Shown: positions 33,968-43,331 of the stretch, piece by piece
Position numbering within the stretch: position 1 is the stretch's first letter
Layout of the letters: each line of letters begins with the position of its first letter
From: Flavobacterium solisilvae
GTDB lineage: Bacteria; Bacteroidota; Bacteroidia; Flavobacteriales; Flavobacteriaceae
Length of the DNA stretch: 64,000 nt
Direction: 5' to 3'
Assembly (NCBI RefSeq): GCF_012911605.1
Contig: NZ_JAAMPT010000205.1
Span: 1 to 64,000 of the forward strand
Program-made: the position numbers and the translations under genes
The notes under the pieces: model-generated
The model's database searches: none
Told to the model about the DNA's origin: nothing
The model's input: only the letters and a program-made list of their open reading frames with translations

Positions 33968-35593
33968 ATGGAGAATACTGCTCAATTTACGAAATCGATT
34001 TCGTTAGAAAAATATGGAATTAAAAATGTCCAAGAAATTATATACAATCCATCTTATGATTTTTTATATAATGAAGAGTTAAGTCCAAGTTTACAAGGTT
34101 TTGAAAAAGGCCAATTATCAGAACTTGGAGCAGTAAATGTAATGACAGGTGAATTTACCGGTCGATCGCCAAAAGACAAATACATTGTTAAAGATAGCAT
34201 CACAGAAAATACCATTTGGTGGAATTCTGACAAAGCGGTTAACGATAATAAGCCAATCTCACAAACTACTTGGAATGCCTTAAAAGAAACAACTGTAAAT
34301 CAGCTTTCGGGTAAAAGATTGTTTGTAGTTGATGCTTTTTGTGGTGCCAATGAAAACACTAGATTAAAAGTGCGTTTCATTATGGAAGTTGCGTGGCAAG
34401 CGCATTTCGTAAAAAATATGTTCATTCGTCCAACAGAAGCCGAACTAGAAAATTTTGGCGAACCAGATTTTGTAGTTATGAACGGTTCTAAAACTAGTTT
34501 CAAAGATTATGCAGCTCACGGATTAAATTCTGAAGTTTATGTGGCTTTCAATCTAACTGAAAAAGTGCAATTAATCGGTGGAACTTGGTATGGTGGCGAA
34601 ATGAAAAAAGGGTTGTTCTCTATGATGAACTATTACTTGCCATTACAAGGAATTGCCTCAATGCATTGTTCTGCAAATAGAGGAAAAGATGGCGATGTTG
34701 CTGTTTTCTTCGGGTTATCTGGAACAGGAAAAACCACTTTGTCAACTGATCCGAAGCGTGAATTGATTGGTGATGACGAACACGGTTGGGACAATGACGG
34801 TGTCTTCAATTTTGAAGGCGGATGTTATGCAAAAACTATCGATTTAAGTGCGGAAAACGAACCCGATATTTTTGGGGCAATCAAAAAAGACGCTTTGTTA
34901 GAAAACGTAACAGTTGACGCTAATGGAAAAATCGATTTCAAAGACGGTTCAGTTACTCAAAACACGCGTGTTTCTTACCCGATAAATCACATTCAAAATA
35001 TTGTAAAACCCGTTTCAAAAGCTGGTCACGCTACAAAAGTTATTTTCTTAACGGCAGATGCATTTGGAGTAATGCCGCCAGTTTCTAAATTAACACCAGA
35101 ACAAACAAAATACTATTTCCTTTCAGGTTTCACGGCTAAATTAGCTGGTACAGAACGCGGTGTAACCGAGCCAACACCAACGTTTTCGGCTTGTTTCGGA
35201 AAAGCATTTTTATCACTTCATCCTACAAAATACGGAGAAGAATTGGTGAAAAAGATGGAACAACACAACGCAACTGCTTATATGGTTAATACAGGTTGGA
35301 ACGGAACAGGAAAACGCATTTCGATAAAAGATACACGAGCAATCATCGATGCTATTCTTGATGGTTCGATAGAAAAAGCAGAAACTAAAACAATTCCAAT
35401 ATTCAATTTTGAAGTTCCAACCGCTTTACACGATGTAAATTCTGCGATTTTAGATCCAAGAGATACGTATTCAAATGCTTCAGAATGGAATGAAAAAGCT
35501 ACAAATTTAGCTGGATTATTCATTAAAAATTTCGTTCAATACACCGATAATTCAGAAGGTCAGAATTTAGTAAAAGCTGGTCCACAATTATAA
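33968..35593 (+). CDS. pckA: Phosphoenolpyruvate carboxykinase (ATP)
   Basis: A 541-residue gluconeogenic enzyme that converts oxaloacetate and ATP to PEP, ADP and CO2. Substrate loop F-T-G-R-S-P-K-D-K is near residue 61. The Mn2+-binding H-C-S-A-N region is near 237, kinase-1a (P-loop) [11 protein letters not shown] near 257, kinase-2 L-I-G-D-D-E-H-G-W near 276, and [14 protein letters not shown] later on. The length is standard. Confidence 0.97.
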   Translation: MENTAQFTKSISLEKYGIKNVQEIIYNPSYDFLYNEELSPSLQGFEKGQLSELGAVNVMTGEFTGRSPKDKYIVKDSITENTIWWNSDKAVNDNKPISQTTWNALKETTVNQLSGKRLFVVDAFCGANENTRLKVRFIMEVAWQAHFVKNMFIRPTEAELENFGEPDFVVMNGSKTSFKDYAAHGLNSEVYVAFNLTEKVQLIGGTWYGGEMKKGLFSMMNYYLPLQGIASMHCSANRGKDGDVAVFFGLSGTGKTTLSTDPKRELIGDDEHGWDNDGVFNFEGGCYAKTIDLSAENEPDIFGAIKKDALLENVTVDANGKIDFKDGSVTQNTRVSYPINHIQNIVKPVSKAGHATKVIFLTADAFGVMPPVSKLTPEQTKYYFLSGFTAKLAGTERGVTEPTPTFSACFGKAFLSLHPTKYGEELVKKMEQHNATAYMVNTGWNGTGKRISIKDTRAIIDAILDGSIEKAETKTIPIFNFEVPTALHDVNSAILDPRDTYSNASEWNEKATNLAGLFIKNFVQYTDNSEGQNLVKAGPQL

Positions 35594-35626
35594 AACAACA
35601 AACAAACTAAACCAAACTTAGAAAAG

Positions 35627-35660
35627 CTCAATCTCGTTGTAAAAAACAAGATTGGGTTTT
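35627..35660 (+). terminator. Terminator of pckA
   Basis: CTCAATCT.GT pairs with AC.AGATTGGG (one internal mismatch) around an A-rich loop, followed by TTTTTTT. Confidence 0.75.
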
Positions 35661-35667
35661 TTTATTT

Positions 35668-35778
35668 GAAGCGAACCGCTTGCGAATTTTTGGTTTCCAT
35701 TTTCCTGCTTTTCGTTACAATCTTTCATCTCGTTTTTGTAAAACGAGATAAAAGGATTTCCACTGCAATCAGGGCTAA
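35668..35778 (-). repeat. Dispersed hairpin element, family A, copy 4
   Basis: Read on the minus strand: TTAGCCCTGATTGCAGTGG, AAATCC, a 10-bp hairpin ATCTCGTTTT/AAAACGAGAT (35727-35736 with 35740-35749, 3-nt loop), GATTGTAACGAAAAGCAGG, AAAATGGAAACC, ending GCGGTTCGCTTC. It sits between two convergent terminators. Confidence 0.85.
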
Positions 35779-35800
35779 TAGAGAAATGTATTGAACAAAA

Positions 35801-35844
35801 AAATTCCAAATTCTTCCGATACTTCGGAATGGAATTTGGAATTT
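35801..35844 (-). terminator. Terminator of DUF4271-hemD
   Basis: A 13-bp perfect outer stem AAATTCCAAATTC/GAATTTGGAATTT encloses a second hairpin TTCCGA/TCGGAA. On the minus strand it is followed by TTTTTTT. Confidence 0.85.
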
Positions 35845-35865
35845 CAGTATTTGGATTTTTATAAT

Positions 35866-36624
35866 CTATTTTCCTTTATTAGCTTCGGCTACATATTTTT
35901 CCAAAGCCATTGTCATCGATGGAGTTTCAGGAGTTGGAGCAAGAATATCAATTCTCAATCCGTGTTCCAAAGCTTCTTTTTGAGTAGTACTTCCAAAAAC
36001 AGCAATTCGAGTGTCGTTTTGTTTAAAATCAGGGAAGTTTTTAAACAATGATTTAATTCCCGTTGGACTAAAAAACGCTAAAACATCATAGTAAACATCT
36101 GCTAAATCAGATAAATCACTCATTACCGTTTTGTAAAAAGTAGCTTGTGTCCAATTTACTTTCAAGTTGTTTAAGGTTTGAGGAACATCAAAATTCAATT
36201 GATCCGAAGCAGGAAGTAAAAACTTCTCGTCTTTGTATTTTTTAAATAAAGAACTCATATCAGCAAAATCCTTCTGACCAACATATATTTTACGTTTTCT
36301 GTAAACAACATACTTCTGTAGGTAGAAAGCAATCGCTTCCGATTGACAGAAATATTTTAAATCTTCTGGAACTTTATAGCGCATTTCTTCAGCTACTCTA
36401 AAAAAATGATCGACAGAATTTCGGCTGGTTAAAATAATAGCGCTAAAATTGTTAAGGTCTATTTTTTGAGCCCTAATGTCTTTTGCACTTACTCCTTCTA
36501 CATGAATAAACGAGCGGAAATCAACCTTTACCTTATGTTTTTGTTGTAATTCAAAATAAGGTGAATTTTCTACTTTTGGTTCTGGCTGAGATACCAAAAT
36601 TGTTTTCACTTTTAAATTTGACAT
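35866..36624 (-). CDS. hemD: Uroporphyrinogen-III synthase
   Basis: A 252-residue two-lobe protein that closes hydroxymethylbilane to uroporphyrinogen III in heme biosynthesis. Family features seen are the N-terminal T-I-L-V-S-Q-P-E, A-I-I-L-T-S-R-N-S-V-D-H-F-F, and F-F-S-P-T-G-I-K-S-L-F before I-A-V-F-G-S-T-T. Sequence conservation in this family is low, so order and fold are the main evidence. It follows the DUF4271 gene with a 9-nt gap. Confidence 0.85.
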   Translation of the reverse strand: MSNLKVKTILVSQPEPKVENSPYFELQQKHKVKVDFRSFIHVEGVSAKDIRAQKIDLNNFSAIILTSRNSVDHFFRVAEEMRYKVPEDLKYFCQSEAIAFYLQKYVVYRKRKIYVGQKDFADMSSLFKKYKDEKFLLPASDQLNFDVPQTLNNLKVNWTQATFYKTVMSDLSDLADVYYDVLAFFSPTGIKSLFKNFPDFKQNDTRIAVFGSTTQKEALEHGLRIDILAPTPETPSMTMALEKYVAEANKGK

Positions 36625-36633
36625 TGTTATGGA

Positions 36634-37296
36634 CTATAGTTTTGTAATCAAATAATATATGAAATAATACGGTGCTATTTCAAGTGCGCAAAGATACAAA
36701 ATAAAATAAAACAAGTTACCTATTACTAAATTTTGATAAATTCTCAATGAAACTAAGTATGTAAGTAGGTTTATTATTAAAATCGCACCAATAACACAAT
36801 AAATCAATAAATCTGATGAATTATTGTAAAATAAGTAGATGTTTATAGGAAGCAACAAAATAGAGATAAAAGTTCTGTAGCTAACTTTTTGTAAATTAAA
36901 CTGCTCTGTAAACTCTTCAATGTTAAAAATAGTGCCAATAATTTTTTCGATTAAAAACTTTGAAAGCACAAAAACACCAAAAAAAACAAATATTCTAATA
37001 AAGTTTATCCAATCATATTTTGAACTAAATCCAAAATAATCAAGTACAATTTGAATAAAAAACGAAAACGAAATAACTTGTACAACAAATAAAAGTACCG
37101 TAAAACCGCTCATCAAATAAGAACTGTCTTTGTAAACTTTGATGTATTTATCTGAAACCAAAATTCTCATAAAATCATTAAAACGTGTTTCAAAAGCTGT
37201 TTTTGTAATAGCAATTAAAGCAAAGGAAAGTATAAATAAACACGTTGCCCAATCTTTGGGTTCAATAACTCTTGGACTTAAAATGGTTTCTATCAT
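36634..37296 (-). CDS. DUF4271 membrane protein
   Basis: A 220-residue protein with about six transmembrane helices (starting near residues 17, 53, 93, 138, 162 and 190) and a typical E-P-K-D-W-A-T near the N-terminus. DUF4271 proteins are Bacteroidetes-specific, commonly sit just upstream of hemD as here, and have no known function. A -7 motif at 37302-37309 lies only 6 nt from the ATG, which suggests a leaderless or near-leaderless mRNA. Confidence 0.82.
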   Translation of the reverse strand: MIETILSPRVIEPKDWATCLFILSFALIAITKTAFETRFNDFMRILVSDKYIKVYKDSSYLMSGFTVLLFVVQVISFSFFIQIVLDYFGFSSKYDWINFIRIFVFFGVFVLSKFLIEKIIGTIFNIEEFTEQFNLQKVSYRTFISILLLPINIYLFYNNSSDLLIYCVIGAILIINLLTYLVSLRIYQNLVIGNLFYFILYLCALEIAPYYFIYYLITKL

Positions 37297-37301
37297 CGAT
37301 G

Positions 37302-37309
37302 CAAAATTA
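37302..37309 (-). promoter_or_regulatory. -7 promoter motif for DUF4271-hemD
   Basis: The minus strand reads TAATTTTG, ending 5 nt from the annotated ATG. Confidence 0.45.
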
Positions 37310-37369
37310 CGATTTTTTTATTTTCTAAATTATTATAAAATTATTAAGAAACCACACTGATAAAAACAG

Positions 37370-37377
37370 TATTTTTG
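37370..37377 (+). promoter_or_regulatory. -7 promoter motif for the DPM1-like gene
   Basis: TATTTTTG lies 24 nt upstream of the ATG at 37401. Confidence 0.5.
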
Positions 37378-37400
37378 CCCTGAAAAATTGTCCTTATAAA

Positions 37401-38123
37401 ATGAGTTCAGGCATAGTAATTATTCCAACATATAATGAAATTGAAAATATCGAAAGTATTGTTCGTGCTGTGTTTTCACTTGAAAAAACGTTTCATATTC
37501 TAATTGTTGATGATAATTCTCCCGATGGAACTGCTCAAAAAGTGGTTGAATTACAAACTGAATTTTCTGAAAAATTATTTTTAGAAGTAAGAAAAAAGAA
37601 ATCTGGTTTAGGAACTGCTTATGTTCACGGTTTCAAATGGGCTTTGCAAAGAAATTACGAATTCATCTTTGAAATGGATGCCGATTTCTCACATAATCCC
37701 AAAGATTTAGAACGACTTCATGAAGCATGTTTAAATGGTGCAGATTTAGCAGTTGGTTCTCGATATGTTATTGGAGTTAACGTTGTAAACTGGCCATTGA
37801 GTAGAGTTTTACTGTCTTATTTTGCTTCGGTTTATGTTCGAATGATAACTGGAATGAAAATCATGGACGCAACGGCAGGATTTATTTGCTACAAAAAACA
37901 CGTTTTAGAAACCATCAATTTGGATAAAATAAAATTTATTGGCTATGCGTTTCAAATCGAAATGAAATACCGTGCTTTTGCAAAAAAATTCAACATACAA
38001 GAAGTTCCAGTAATTTTTACTGATAGAACAAAAGGACAATCCAAAATGAGTGGTGCCATTATTAAAGAAGCCGTTTTTGGCGTTTTGTCACTGCGAATAA
38101 AAAAGTTTTTTAACCGATTATAA
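37401..38123 (+). CDS. DPM1-like polyprenol phosphate mannosyltransferase (GT2)
   Basis: A 240-residue family 2 glycosyltransferase. It has I-I-P-T-Y-N-E-I-E-N-I, I-V-D-D-N-S-P-D-G-T, and the metal-binding D-x-D in F-E-M-D-A-D-F-S-H-N, then G-S-R-Y-V near residue 125. It probably moves mannose from GDP-mannose to a polyprenyl phosphate on the cytoplasmic face, feeding surface glycosylation. It lacks the C-terminal membrane domain of some relatives. It is 7 nt upstream of the dihydroorotase gene, so co-transcribed. Confidence 0.88.
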   Translation: MSSGIVIIPTYNEIENIESIVRAVFSLEKTFHILIVDDNSPDGTAQKVVELQTEFSEKLFLEVRKKKSGLGTAYVHGFKWALQRNYEFIFEMDADFSHNPKDLERLHEACLNGADLAVGSRYVIGVNVVNWPLSRVLLSYFASVYVRMITGMKIMDATAGFICYKKHVLETINLDKIKFIGYAFQIEMKYRAFAKKFNIQEVPVIFTDRTKGQSKMSGAIIKEAVFGVLSLRIKKFFNRL

Positions 38124-38129
38124 TATAAA

Positions 38130-39476
38130 ATGAATACCGTTTTAATTAAAAATGCCAAAATTGTAAATGAAGGTAAGATAGTAGAAGGCGACGTTTTGAT
38201 TGAAAATGAATTCATAGTCGAAATTGCCGAAAGTATCAGTCCGAAATCTGCTAACTGTAAAATTATTGATGCCGAAGGAAATTATTTAATTCCAGGTGCA
38301 ATTGATGATCAAGTGCATTTTCGTGAACCAGGTTTAACCCATAAAGGAACAATCGAAACCGAAAGTCGTGCTGCAGTTGCTGGCGGAATAACCTCGTTTA
38401 TCGAGCAACCAAACACCGTTCCAAATGCGGTTACGCAAGAGCTTTTGGAAGAAAAATATCAAATTGCAGCTCAAACTTCCTATGCGAATTATTCGTTTAT
38501 GATGGGCGGAACAAACGATAATCTCGAAGAAGTTTTAAAAACCAATCCACGAAATGTAGCTGGAATAAAATTATTTTTAGGTTCATCAACTGGAAATATG
38601 TTGGTTGATAATCAAGAAACGTTGGAAAAGATTTTTTCTTCTACCAAAATGTTGATTGCCGTTCACTGTGAAGACGAAGCGACGATTAAAAATAATCTCG
38701 AAAAGTACAAAGCCGAATATGGTGAAGATATTCCAGTTACAGCACATCATTTGATTAGAAGCGAAGAAGCATGTTATCTTTCTTCATCAAAAGCGATTGA
38801 ATTGGCTAAAAAAACGGGAGCAAGATTACATGTTTTTCATCTTTCTACAGCAAAAGAAATGGAACTTTTTACTAATAAAATTCCGTTGGAAGAAAAACAA
38901 ATCACTGCCGAAGTTTGCATTCATCATCTTTGGTTTACCGATGAAGATTATAAAACCAAAGGTAATTTTATCAAATGGAATCCTGCTGTAAAAACGGCAA
39001 ATGACAGAAAAGCACTTTGGGAAGCATTGCTTGATGATAGAATTGACGTTATTGCAACCGATCATGCACCACATACTTTGGAAGAAAAACAGCAATCGTA
39101 TTTAAAAGCACCATCTGGCGGACCATTAGTTCAGCATGCTGTTGTTGCGATGTTTGAAACATTTCATCAAGGAAAAATTTCGGTAGAGAAAATCGTTGAA
39201 AAAATGTGTCACAATCCGGCAAAGATTTTTAAAATCGAAAAAAGAGGTTTTATCAAAGAAGGATTTTATGCCGATTTAGTGATTGTAAATGCTGGTTTGC
39301 CTTGGAATGTGAAGAAGGAAAATATTTTGGCAAAATGTGGTTGGTCGCCGTTTGAAGGTTATAATTTCAAATCGAGAATATCGCATACTTTTGTAAACGG
39401 AGAATTGGTTTACCAAAATTTTAAAGTAAAAGATAAAAAAGTTGGAAAGCGATTGCTTTTTGAAAGAGAGTTATAA
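38130..39476 (+). CDS. pyrC: Dihydroorotase
   Basis: A 448-residue amidohydrolase that interconverts carbamoyl aspartate and dihydroorotate in pyrimidine synthesis. Metal motif D-D-Q-V-H-F-R-E-P-G is near residue 61, the second His is in A-V-H-C-E-D-E, H-V-F-H-L-S-T follows, and the catalytic Asp lies in A-T-D-H-A-P-H-T near residue 310. The length fits the type I (allantoinase-like) branch. An allantoinase or hydantoinase role is less likely, though not excluded by motifs alone. Confidence 0.9.
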   Translation: MNTVLIKNAKIVNEGKIVEGDVLIENEFIVEIAESISPKSANCKIIDAEGNYLIPGAIDDQVHFREPGLTHKGTIETESRAAVAGGITSFIEQPNTVPNAVTQELLEEKYQIAAQTSYANYSFMMGGTNDNLEEVLKTNPRNVAGIKLFLGSSTGNMLVDNQETLEKIFSSTKMLIAVHCEDEATIKNNLEKYKAEYGEDIPVTAHHLIRSEEACYLSSSKAIELAKKTGARLHVFHLSTAKEMELFTNKIPLEEKQITAEVCIHHLWFTDEDYKTKGNFIKWNPAVKTANDRKALWEALLDDRIDVIATDHAPHTLEEKQQSYLKAPSGGPLVQHAVVAMFETFHQGKISVEKIVEKMCHNPAKIFKIEKRGFIKEGFYADLVIVNAGLPWNVKKENILAKCGWSPFEGYNFKSRISHTFVNGELVYQNFKVKDKKVGKRLLFEREL

Positions 39477-39486
39477 TTTTACAAAT

Positions 39487-39870
39487 ATGAAAAAAATAAT
39501 CTTTTTTTGCTTAGCAATTTTTGCCATTGGTTGTAACAATTCAGTAATTGAAAAACCATCCAATTTGATTGAAAAAGATAAAATGGTTGACATTTTATAT
39601 GATATTTCTTTGCTAGAAACGGTTAAAACACAAGGAATAAAACGAGGTTTTACTCAAGAAGAAATCAATCAATATATTTTAAAAAAATATAAAATTGATA
39701 GTCTTCAACTGGTTTCGAGCAATAAATATTATGCTTCAGATGCTGAAGAGTATAAAAAAATGTTTGAAAAAGTAAAAGCAAAATTAGATGAAGACGATAA
39801 AAAGGTAACAGGAAAAACAGCTGAAGAGAAAAACAGTACCGAGAATTCGGATGCACCTAAAGTGTATTAA
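39487..39870 (+). CDS. DUF4296 lipoprotein
   Basis: A 127-residue protein with a lipoprotein signal (I-F-F-C-L-A-I-F-A-I-G-C) and the DUF4296 core L-I-E-K-D-K-M-V-D-I-L-Y-D-I-S-L-L-E, ending in a Lys/Glu-rich low-complexity tail. An open frame extends upstream into pyrC, but the ATG at 39487 starts exactly at the signal peptide. The 3' end overlaps the convergent epimerase gene by 14 nt. Function is unknown. Confidence 0.85.
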   Translation: MKKIIFFCLAIFAIGCNNSVIEKPSNLIEKDKMVDILYDISLLETVKTQGIKRGFTQEEINQYILKKYKIDSLQLVSSNKYYASDAEEYKKMFEKVKAKLDEDDKKVTGKTAEEKNSTENSDAPKVY

Positions 39871-40879
39871 TTTTTTTGTCCAAAAGTATAATTTCGTCCA
39901 AAACAGAATCGATACTTTGAAACTCATAATTCAATCCCGAGATTTCGGGATTTTTTATTTTCTCGTTGGAAATAATTTCTTTGGAATGCAATGAGTTTGC
40001 ACCATATTTTGTGATTTTTCGCTTGTTTCTAAAAACAGTTGAAACAAACCAATCCAATCGCCACGCAATTGAAGTCATCCAAGGTTTTACTTCAAAAGTT
40101 GGTTTTTTGACATTTAATTTGTCAGCAATTTTAAAAATGATTTCTTCAAAAGATAGATTTTCTGTAATTAGTGAAAATCGTTCTCCTGAAACGGTACTTT
40201 TCATCAACAAATGCATCACTTTTACAACATCAAAAACTCCGATGTAACCTGTTGAACCTTTGGTGTAAAAGGGAAATCCTTTTTTGATTTTGGTAAAAAA
40301 TTCGCCACTCCCATCTTTCCAAAGTGTTGTGCCAAAAATAACTCCGGGATTTACAATTATTACGTTTAAACCTTCTTGTTGTCCGCGCCAAACTTCCATT
40401 TCGGCACCATATTTTGTGATGGCATAGTCGCTGTGAAAAGCTTCGGGATTCCATTCTATTTCTTCGGATAAAATGGTTTCATTTTCTTTTAAATCGCCAA
40501 GAGCTGCAATGGAACTAACGTGGCAAAGTTTTTTTATGTTTTTGTCGATGCAAAAATTGACAATATTAGCTGTGCCTTCAATATTTACTTTTCGAAGTAG
40601 ATTTTCGTCTTTTGGATTGAAAGAGATTTGTGCGGCACAATGGTAAACGTATTCTATGTTTTCAAAAGCGATTTCTAGTGATGGAATGTCGAGAATATCA
40701 GCTTTTATCCATTGGATTTTGGCGAAAAGATGTTCTTTGTTATGCAGTAAAAACAGTTTTTTTGTCTTTTCAGTTTTTTGTTCGTTTCGATAAATAGCAC
40801 GAATAGCAGTTTCATTTTCTGCTAAATGAAGCAGTAAATGTGCGCCAACTAAACCGGTTCCGCCTGTAACTAAAATCAT
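39857..40879 (-). CDS. NAD-dependent epimerase/dehydratase family protein
   Basis: A 340-residue extended short-chain dehydrogenase. The N-terminal nucleotide motif is I-L-V-T-G-G-T-G-L-V-G-A-H, C-H-V-S-S-I-A-A-L-G holds the catalytic Ser, and D-Y-A-I-T-K-Y-G-A-E holds the Y-x-x-x-K pair near residue 151. The overall pattern is closest to dihydroflavonol-4-reductase-like members, which act on varied substrates, so the product is not predictable. The leader contains a heptamer array. Confidence 0.82.
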   Translation of the reverse strand: MILVTGGTGLVGAHLLLHLAENETAIRAIYRNEQKTEKTKKLFLLHNKEHLFAKIQWIKADILDIPSLEIAFENIEYVYHCAAQISFNPKDENLLRKVNIEGTANIVNFCIDKNIKKLCHVSSIAALGDLKENETILSEEIEWNPEAFHSDYAITKYGAEMEVWRGQQEGLNVIIVNPGVIFGTTLWKDGSGEFFTKIKKGFPFYTKGSTGYIGVFDVVKVMHLLMKSTVSGERFSLITENLSFEEIIFKIADKLNVKKPTFEVKPWMTSIAWRLDWFVSTVFRNKRKITKYGANSLHSKEIISNEKIKNPEISGLNYEFQSIDSVLDEIILLDKKINTL

Positions 40880-40886
40880 GTTGCTA

Positions 40887-40914
40887 ATTTATGAATTATG
40901 AGTTATGAATTATG
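40887..40914 (-). repeat. 7-nt-period array upstream of the epimerase gene
   Basis: On the + strand four units ATTTATG, AATTATG, AGTTATG, AATTATG lie 7 nt upstream of the ATG of the minus-strand gene, in its leader. Confidence 0.7.
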
Positions 40915-40951
40915 ATTTTTTAGATTAAATGTATGCCTTTTGTATTTCTTT

Positions 40952-41159
40952 TAGCCCTGATTATCTCACTCTGTTAATAATTTTCATAGGAGTTCGATGA
41001 ATTTCATTTGAAGTGGAAATCCTGTCATTGCGCTAAAAAAGTTTGATGAGATTAGCTTACGCTCAGTTCGCTTCGCTCGTGTGTCTTCGTTCCTCGCAAT
41101 GACAGATTGAAACGGAAAGCAGGAAAATGGACAACAGTTAAAGACCAAGCGATTCGCTC
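40952..41159 (+). repeat. Dispersed hairpin element, family A (long form), copy 5, with nested palindrome
   Basis: TAGCCCTGATTATCTCACT, a spacer, GAGTTCGATGAATTTCATTTG, then AAGTGGAAATCC. The hairpin position is occupied by the palindrome 41023-41104. The right arm follows directly as GATTGAAACGGAAAGCAGG, AAAATGG, ending GCGATTCGCTC. With the array at 40887 it fills the 358-nt gap between the epimerase and tyrS genes. Confidence 0.85.
41023..41104. repeat. Palindromic dispersed repeat, family B, nested in copy 5
   Basis: Perfect terminal inverted repeats TGTCATTGCG (41023-41032) and CGCAATGACA (41095-41104) bound 82 nt. The reverse complement begins TGTCATTGCGAGGAACGAAG and contains AATCTCATCAAAC, linking it to the repeat at 28885. 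Confidence 0.75.
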
Positions 41160-41191
41160 AGCATAATTAATTTTTGATATTGAAATTGCTA

Positions 41192-41221
41192 TTGTCATTG
41201 GTTTTTGAATTGTTATCTTTG
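41192..41221 (+). promoter_or_regulatory. Promoter of tyrS
   Basis: TTG at 41192-41194, a 19-nt spacer and TATCTTTG at 41214-41221 form a full Bacteroidetes promoter. The predicted start near 41227 excludes the longer frame from 41205. Confidence 0.65.
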
Positions 41222-41237
41222 TCAAAATTTTGAAAAA

Positions 41238-42530
41238 ATGAAGAATTTAGTAGAAGAATTGCAGTGGCGTGGTTTGGTTCACGATATTATGCCGGGAACG
41301 GAAGAACAACTTTTGAAGGAAATGACGACAACTTATATTGGGTTTGATCCTACGAGTGATTCGTTGCATATTGGAAGTTTGGTTCCGATAATTCTTTTAG
41401 TTCATTTGGAAAAATTTGGTCATAAACCTATTGCTTTGGTTGGTGGCGCAACGGGAATGATTGGCGATCCATCTGGGAAAAGTGACGAGAGAAATTTGCT
41501 TGATGAAGTTGCTTTGGAGAAAAATGTGGCTGGAATTAAAGCGGTTTTATCTCGCTTTTTGGATTTTAATTCTACTGCGCCAAATGCACCAATTTTGGTG
41601 AATAATTATGATTGGATGAAGGAGTTTTCGTTTATTGCTTTTGCGCGCGATGTTGGTAAACGAATTACGGTTAACTATATGATGGCAAAGGATTCTGTGA
41701 AGAAGCGTTTTGCTGGCGATGGACCAGGAATGAGTTTTACGGAGTTTACGTATCAGTTGATTCAAGGTTATGATTTTTATCATTTGCATAAAGAATACAA
41801 TTGTTTGCTGCAAATGGGTGGAAGCGATCAATGGGGAAATATTACGACTGGAACGGAATTGGTTCGTAGAATGAACGGCGAAGGAGCAAAAGCGTATGCC
41901 ATGACTTGTCCGTTGATTACTAAAGCTGATGGTTCAAAATTTGGAAAATCGGAAGGAGGAAATGTTTGGTTAACTGCCGATAAAACTTCGGTATATAAAT
42001 TCTACCAATTTTGGTTGAATACGACTGATGTTGATGCGGAAAAATACATTAAGATTTTTACGTTTTTGGATAAAAATACAATTGATAGTATAATTGCTGA
42101 GCATCAAACTGCTCCACATTTGAGAGTTTTACAAAAGCGTTTGGCGGAAGAAATCACCACTTTTGTTCATGGAAAAGAAGAATTGGAGAAAGCAATTTTT
42201 GCTTCGAGTGCTTTTTTTAGTCCTACAATGGATGATTTGAAAAAATTGGATGTGGCTACTTTTTTAGAAGTTTTTGATGGCGTTCCACAAGCTGAGGTTT
42301 CGGTTGATGATTTGAACGAAGGTTTAGATATGATTGCGGCACTTTCTGCCAAAACAAATTTCTTGGCTTCTAATAGCGATGCAAGACGTGAATTGCAACA
42401 AAATTCAATTTCGTTGAATAAAGAAAAAATTGCAGCGGATTACAAAATAACTTCGGCTGATTTAATTCACAATCAGTTTGTGATGTTGCAAAAAGGAAAG
42501 AAAAATTATTACTTGATAAAAGTGGTTTAA
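41238..42530 (+). CDS. tyrS: Tyrosyl-tRNA synthetase
   Basis: A 430-residue class I synthetase that charges tRNA-Tyr. The HIGH-type motif is D-S-L-H-I-G-S-L near residue 46, [11 protein letters not shown] is near 190, and the KMSKS-type loop is K-F-G-K-S near 235. A C-terminal S4 RNA-binding domain follows ([16 protein letters not shown]). The ATG at 41238 fits the promoter and the usual N-terminus ([11 protein letters not shown]). Confidence 0.97.
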   Translation: MKNLVEELQWRGLVHDIMPGTEEQLLKEMTTTYIGFDPTSDSLHIGSLVPIILLVHLEKFGHKPIALVGGATGMIGDPSGKSDERNLLDEVALEKNVAGIKAVLSRFLDFNSTAPNAPILVNNYDWMKEFSFIAFARDVGKRITVNYMMAKDSVKKRFAGDGPGMSFTEFTYQLIQGYDFYHLHKEYNCLLQMGGSDQWGNITTGTELVRRMNGEGAKAYAMTCPLITKADGSKFGKSEGGNVWLTADKTSVYKFYQFWLNTTDVDAEKYIKIFTFLDKNTIDSIIAEHQTAPHLRVLQKRLAEEITTFVHGKEELEKAIFASSAFFSPTMDDLKKLDVATFLEVFDGVPQAEVSVDDLNEGLDMIAALSAKTNFLASNSDARRELQQNSISLNKEKIAADYKITSADLIHNQFVMLQKGKKNYYLIKVV

Positions 42531-42533
42531 TAC

Positions 42534-42560
42534 AAAAAGGAGCAAATTTTGCTCCTTTTT
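42534..42560. terminator. Terminator between convergent tyrS and secreted-protein genes
   Basis: AAAAAGGAGCAAA pairs with TTTGCTCCTTTTT in a tight hairpin just after the tyrS stop. T-runs on both strands suggest bidirectional use. Confidence 0.85.
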
Positions 42561-43288
42561 TATTCTCTAAAATTAATTTCGACTTTGTTGGAAGAAAACC
42601 AACCTTCAATAAAATTAGGGATGTTTAATAAAGTTTTAAAGTCATCTTCTGTCATTCTTTCTTTGTAATGTTCTTTTAGTAGAACAATATATAATTCAAG
42701 GTAACAATTAGAATTTTCACTAATATAATACTCTAGTTCATCAATTTTGTGGTACCTTTTTTTATCCCAATAATATATTTTTGTGTAATGCTTAGTTTCT
42801 TTTGGTTCAAGCGCCATTATTGAATTCATTAGTTCTTCACTGGATTTTCTTAAACGGTAGTTTTCGTCTTTGTTTTTTGAAAATTCTTCGATTTCTTTAT
42901 CAATATCCATTCCTAAAACTTCTTTTAAGTATTTTTTTAAAATCTCATTTTTTTCCTTTCCTTCTGGTAAATTTTCATAGTTGAATGGTAATTCTCTGTT
43001 TTTTGATGTGGATGATAGAATGGAGTGCAAAGGAAATTCTTCGCTTTCTTGATATAATTTTGAAGAAACAAATGTACTCATTGAGCCACCAGAACCAGCG
43101 TGAACAATTTCAGGATTTAGGAAAAATGAAATTTTATTGCTTGTAAGATTACTAAGGCTGTAATTGATGGAAAATTTTCTAAAAGATAAGCTGTCAGAAC
43201 TTGTTATTGAATTAATAACTATTTTTATGGACTGGTTTTGGGCGAAAGCAGAAAAGTAACAAAAAAAGACAAATAGAAAAATTCGCAT
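42560..43288 (-). CDS. Exported protein of unknown function
   Basis: A 242-residue protein with a clear signal peptide (I-F-L-F-V-F-F-C-Y-F-S-A-F-A-Q). The mature part begins with an N-terminal strand-rich segment (I-K-I-V-I-N-S-I-T-S), suggesting a small beta domain, followed by a long charged helical region (about 105-170) and a mixed C-terminus. No T9SS sorting domain or lipoprotein cysteine is visible, so it is probably periplasmic. Not recognised. Confidence 0.65.
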   Translation of the reverse strand: MRIFLFVFFCYFSAFAQNQSIKIVINSITSSDSLSFRKFSINYSLSNLTSNKISFFLNPEIVHAGSGGSMSTFVSSKLYQESEEFPLHSILSSTSKNRELPFNYENLPEGKEKNEILKKYLKEVLGMDIDKEIEEFSKNKDENYRLRKSSEELMNSIMALEPKETKHYTKIYYWDKKRYHKIDELEYYISENSNCYLELYIVLLKEHYKERMTEDDFKTLLNIPNFIEGWFSSNKVEINFRE

Positions 43289-43331
43289 ACGATAACGTTA
43301 ATTGTCAGATAACGTAAAAATATGGATTTTA

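Noticed and set aside
41023..41104. Insertion sequence remnant
   Set aside because: The palindrome is only 82 nt with no coding capacity and no clear target-site duplication; it is described as a repeat instead.
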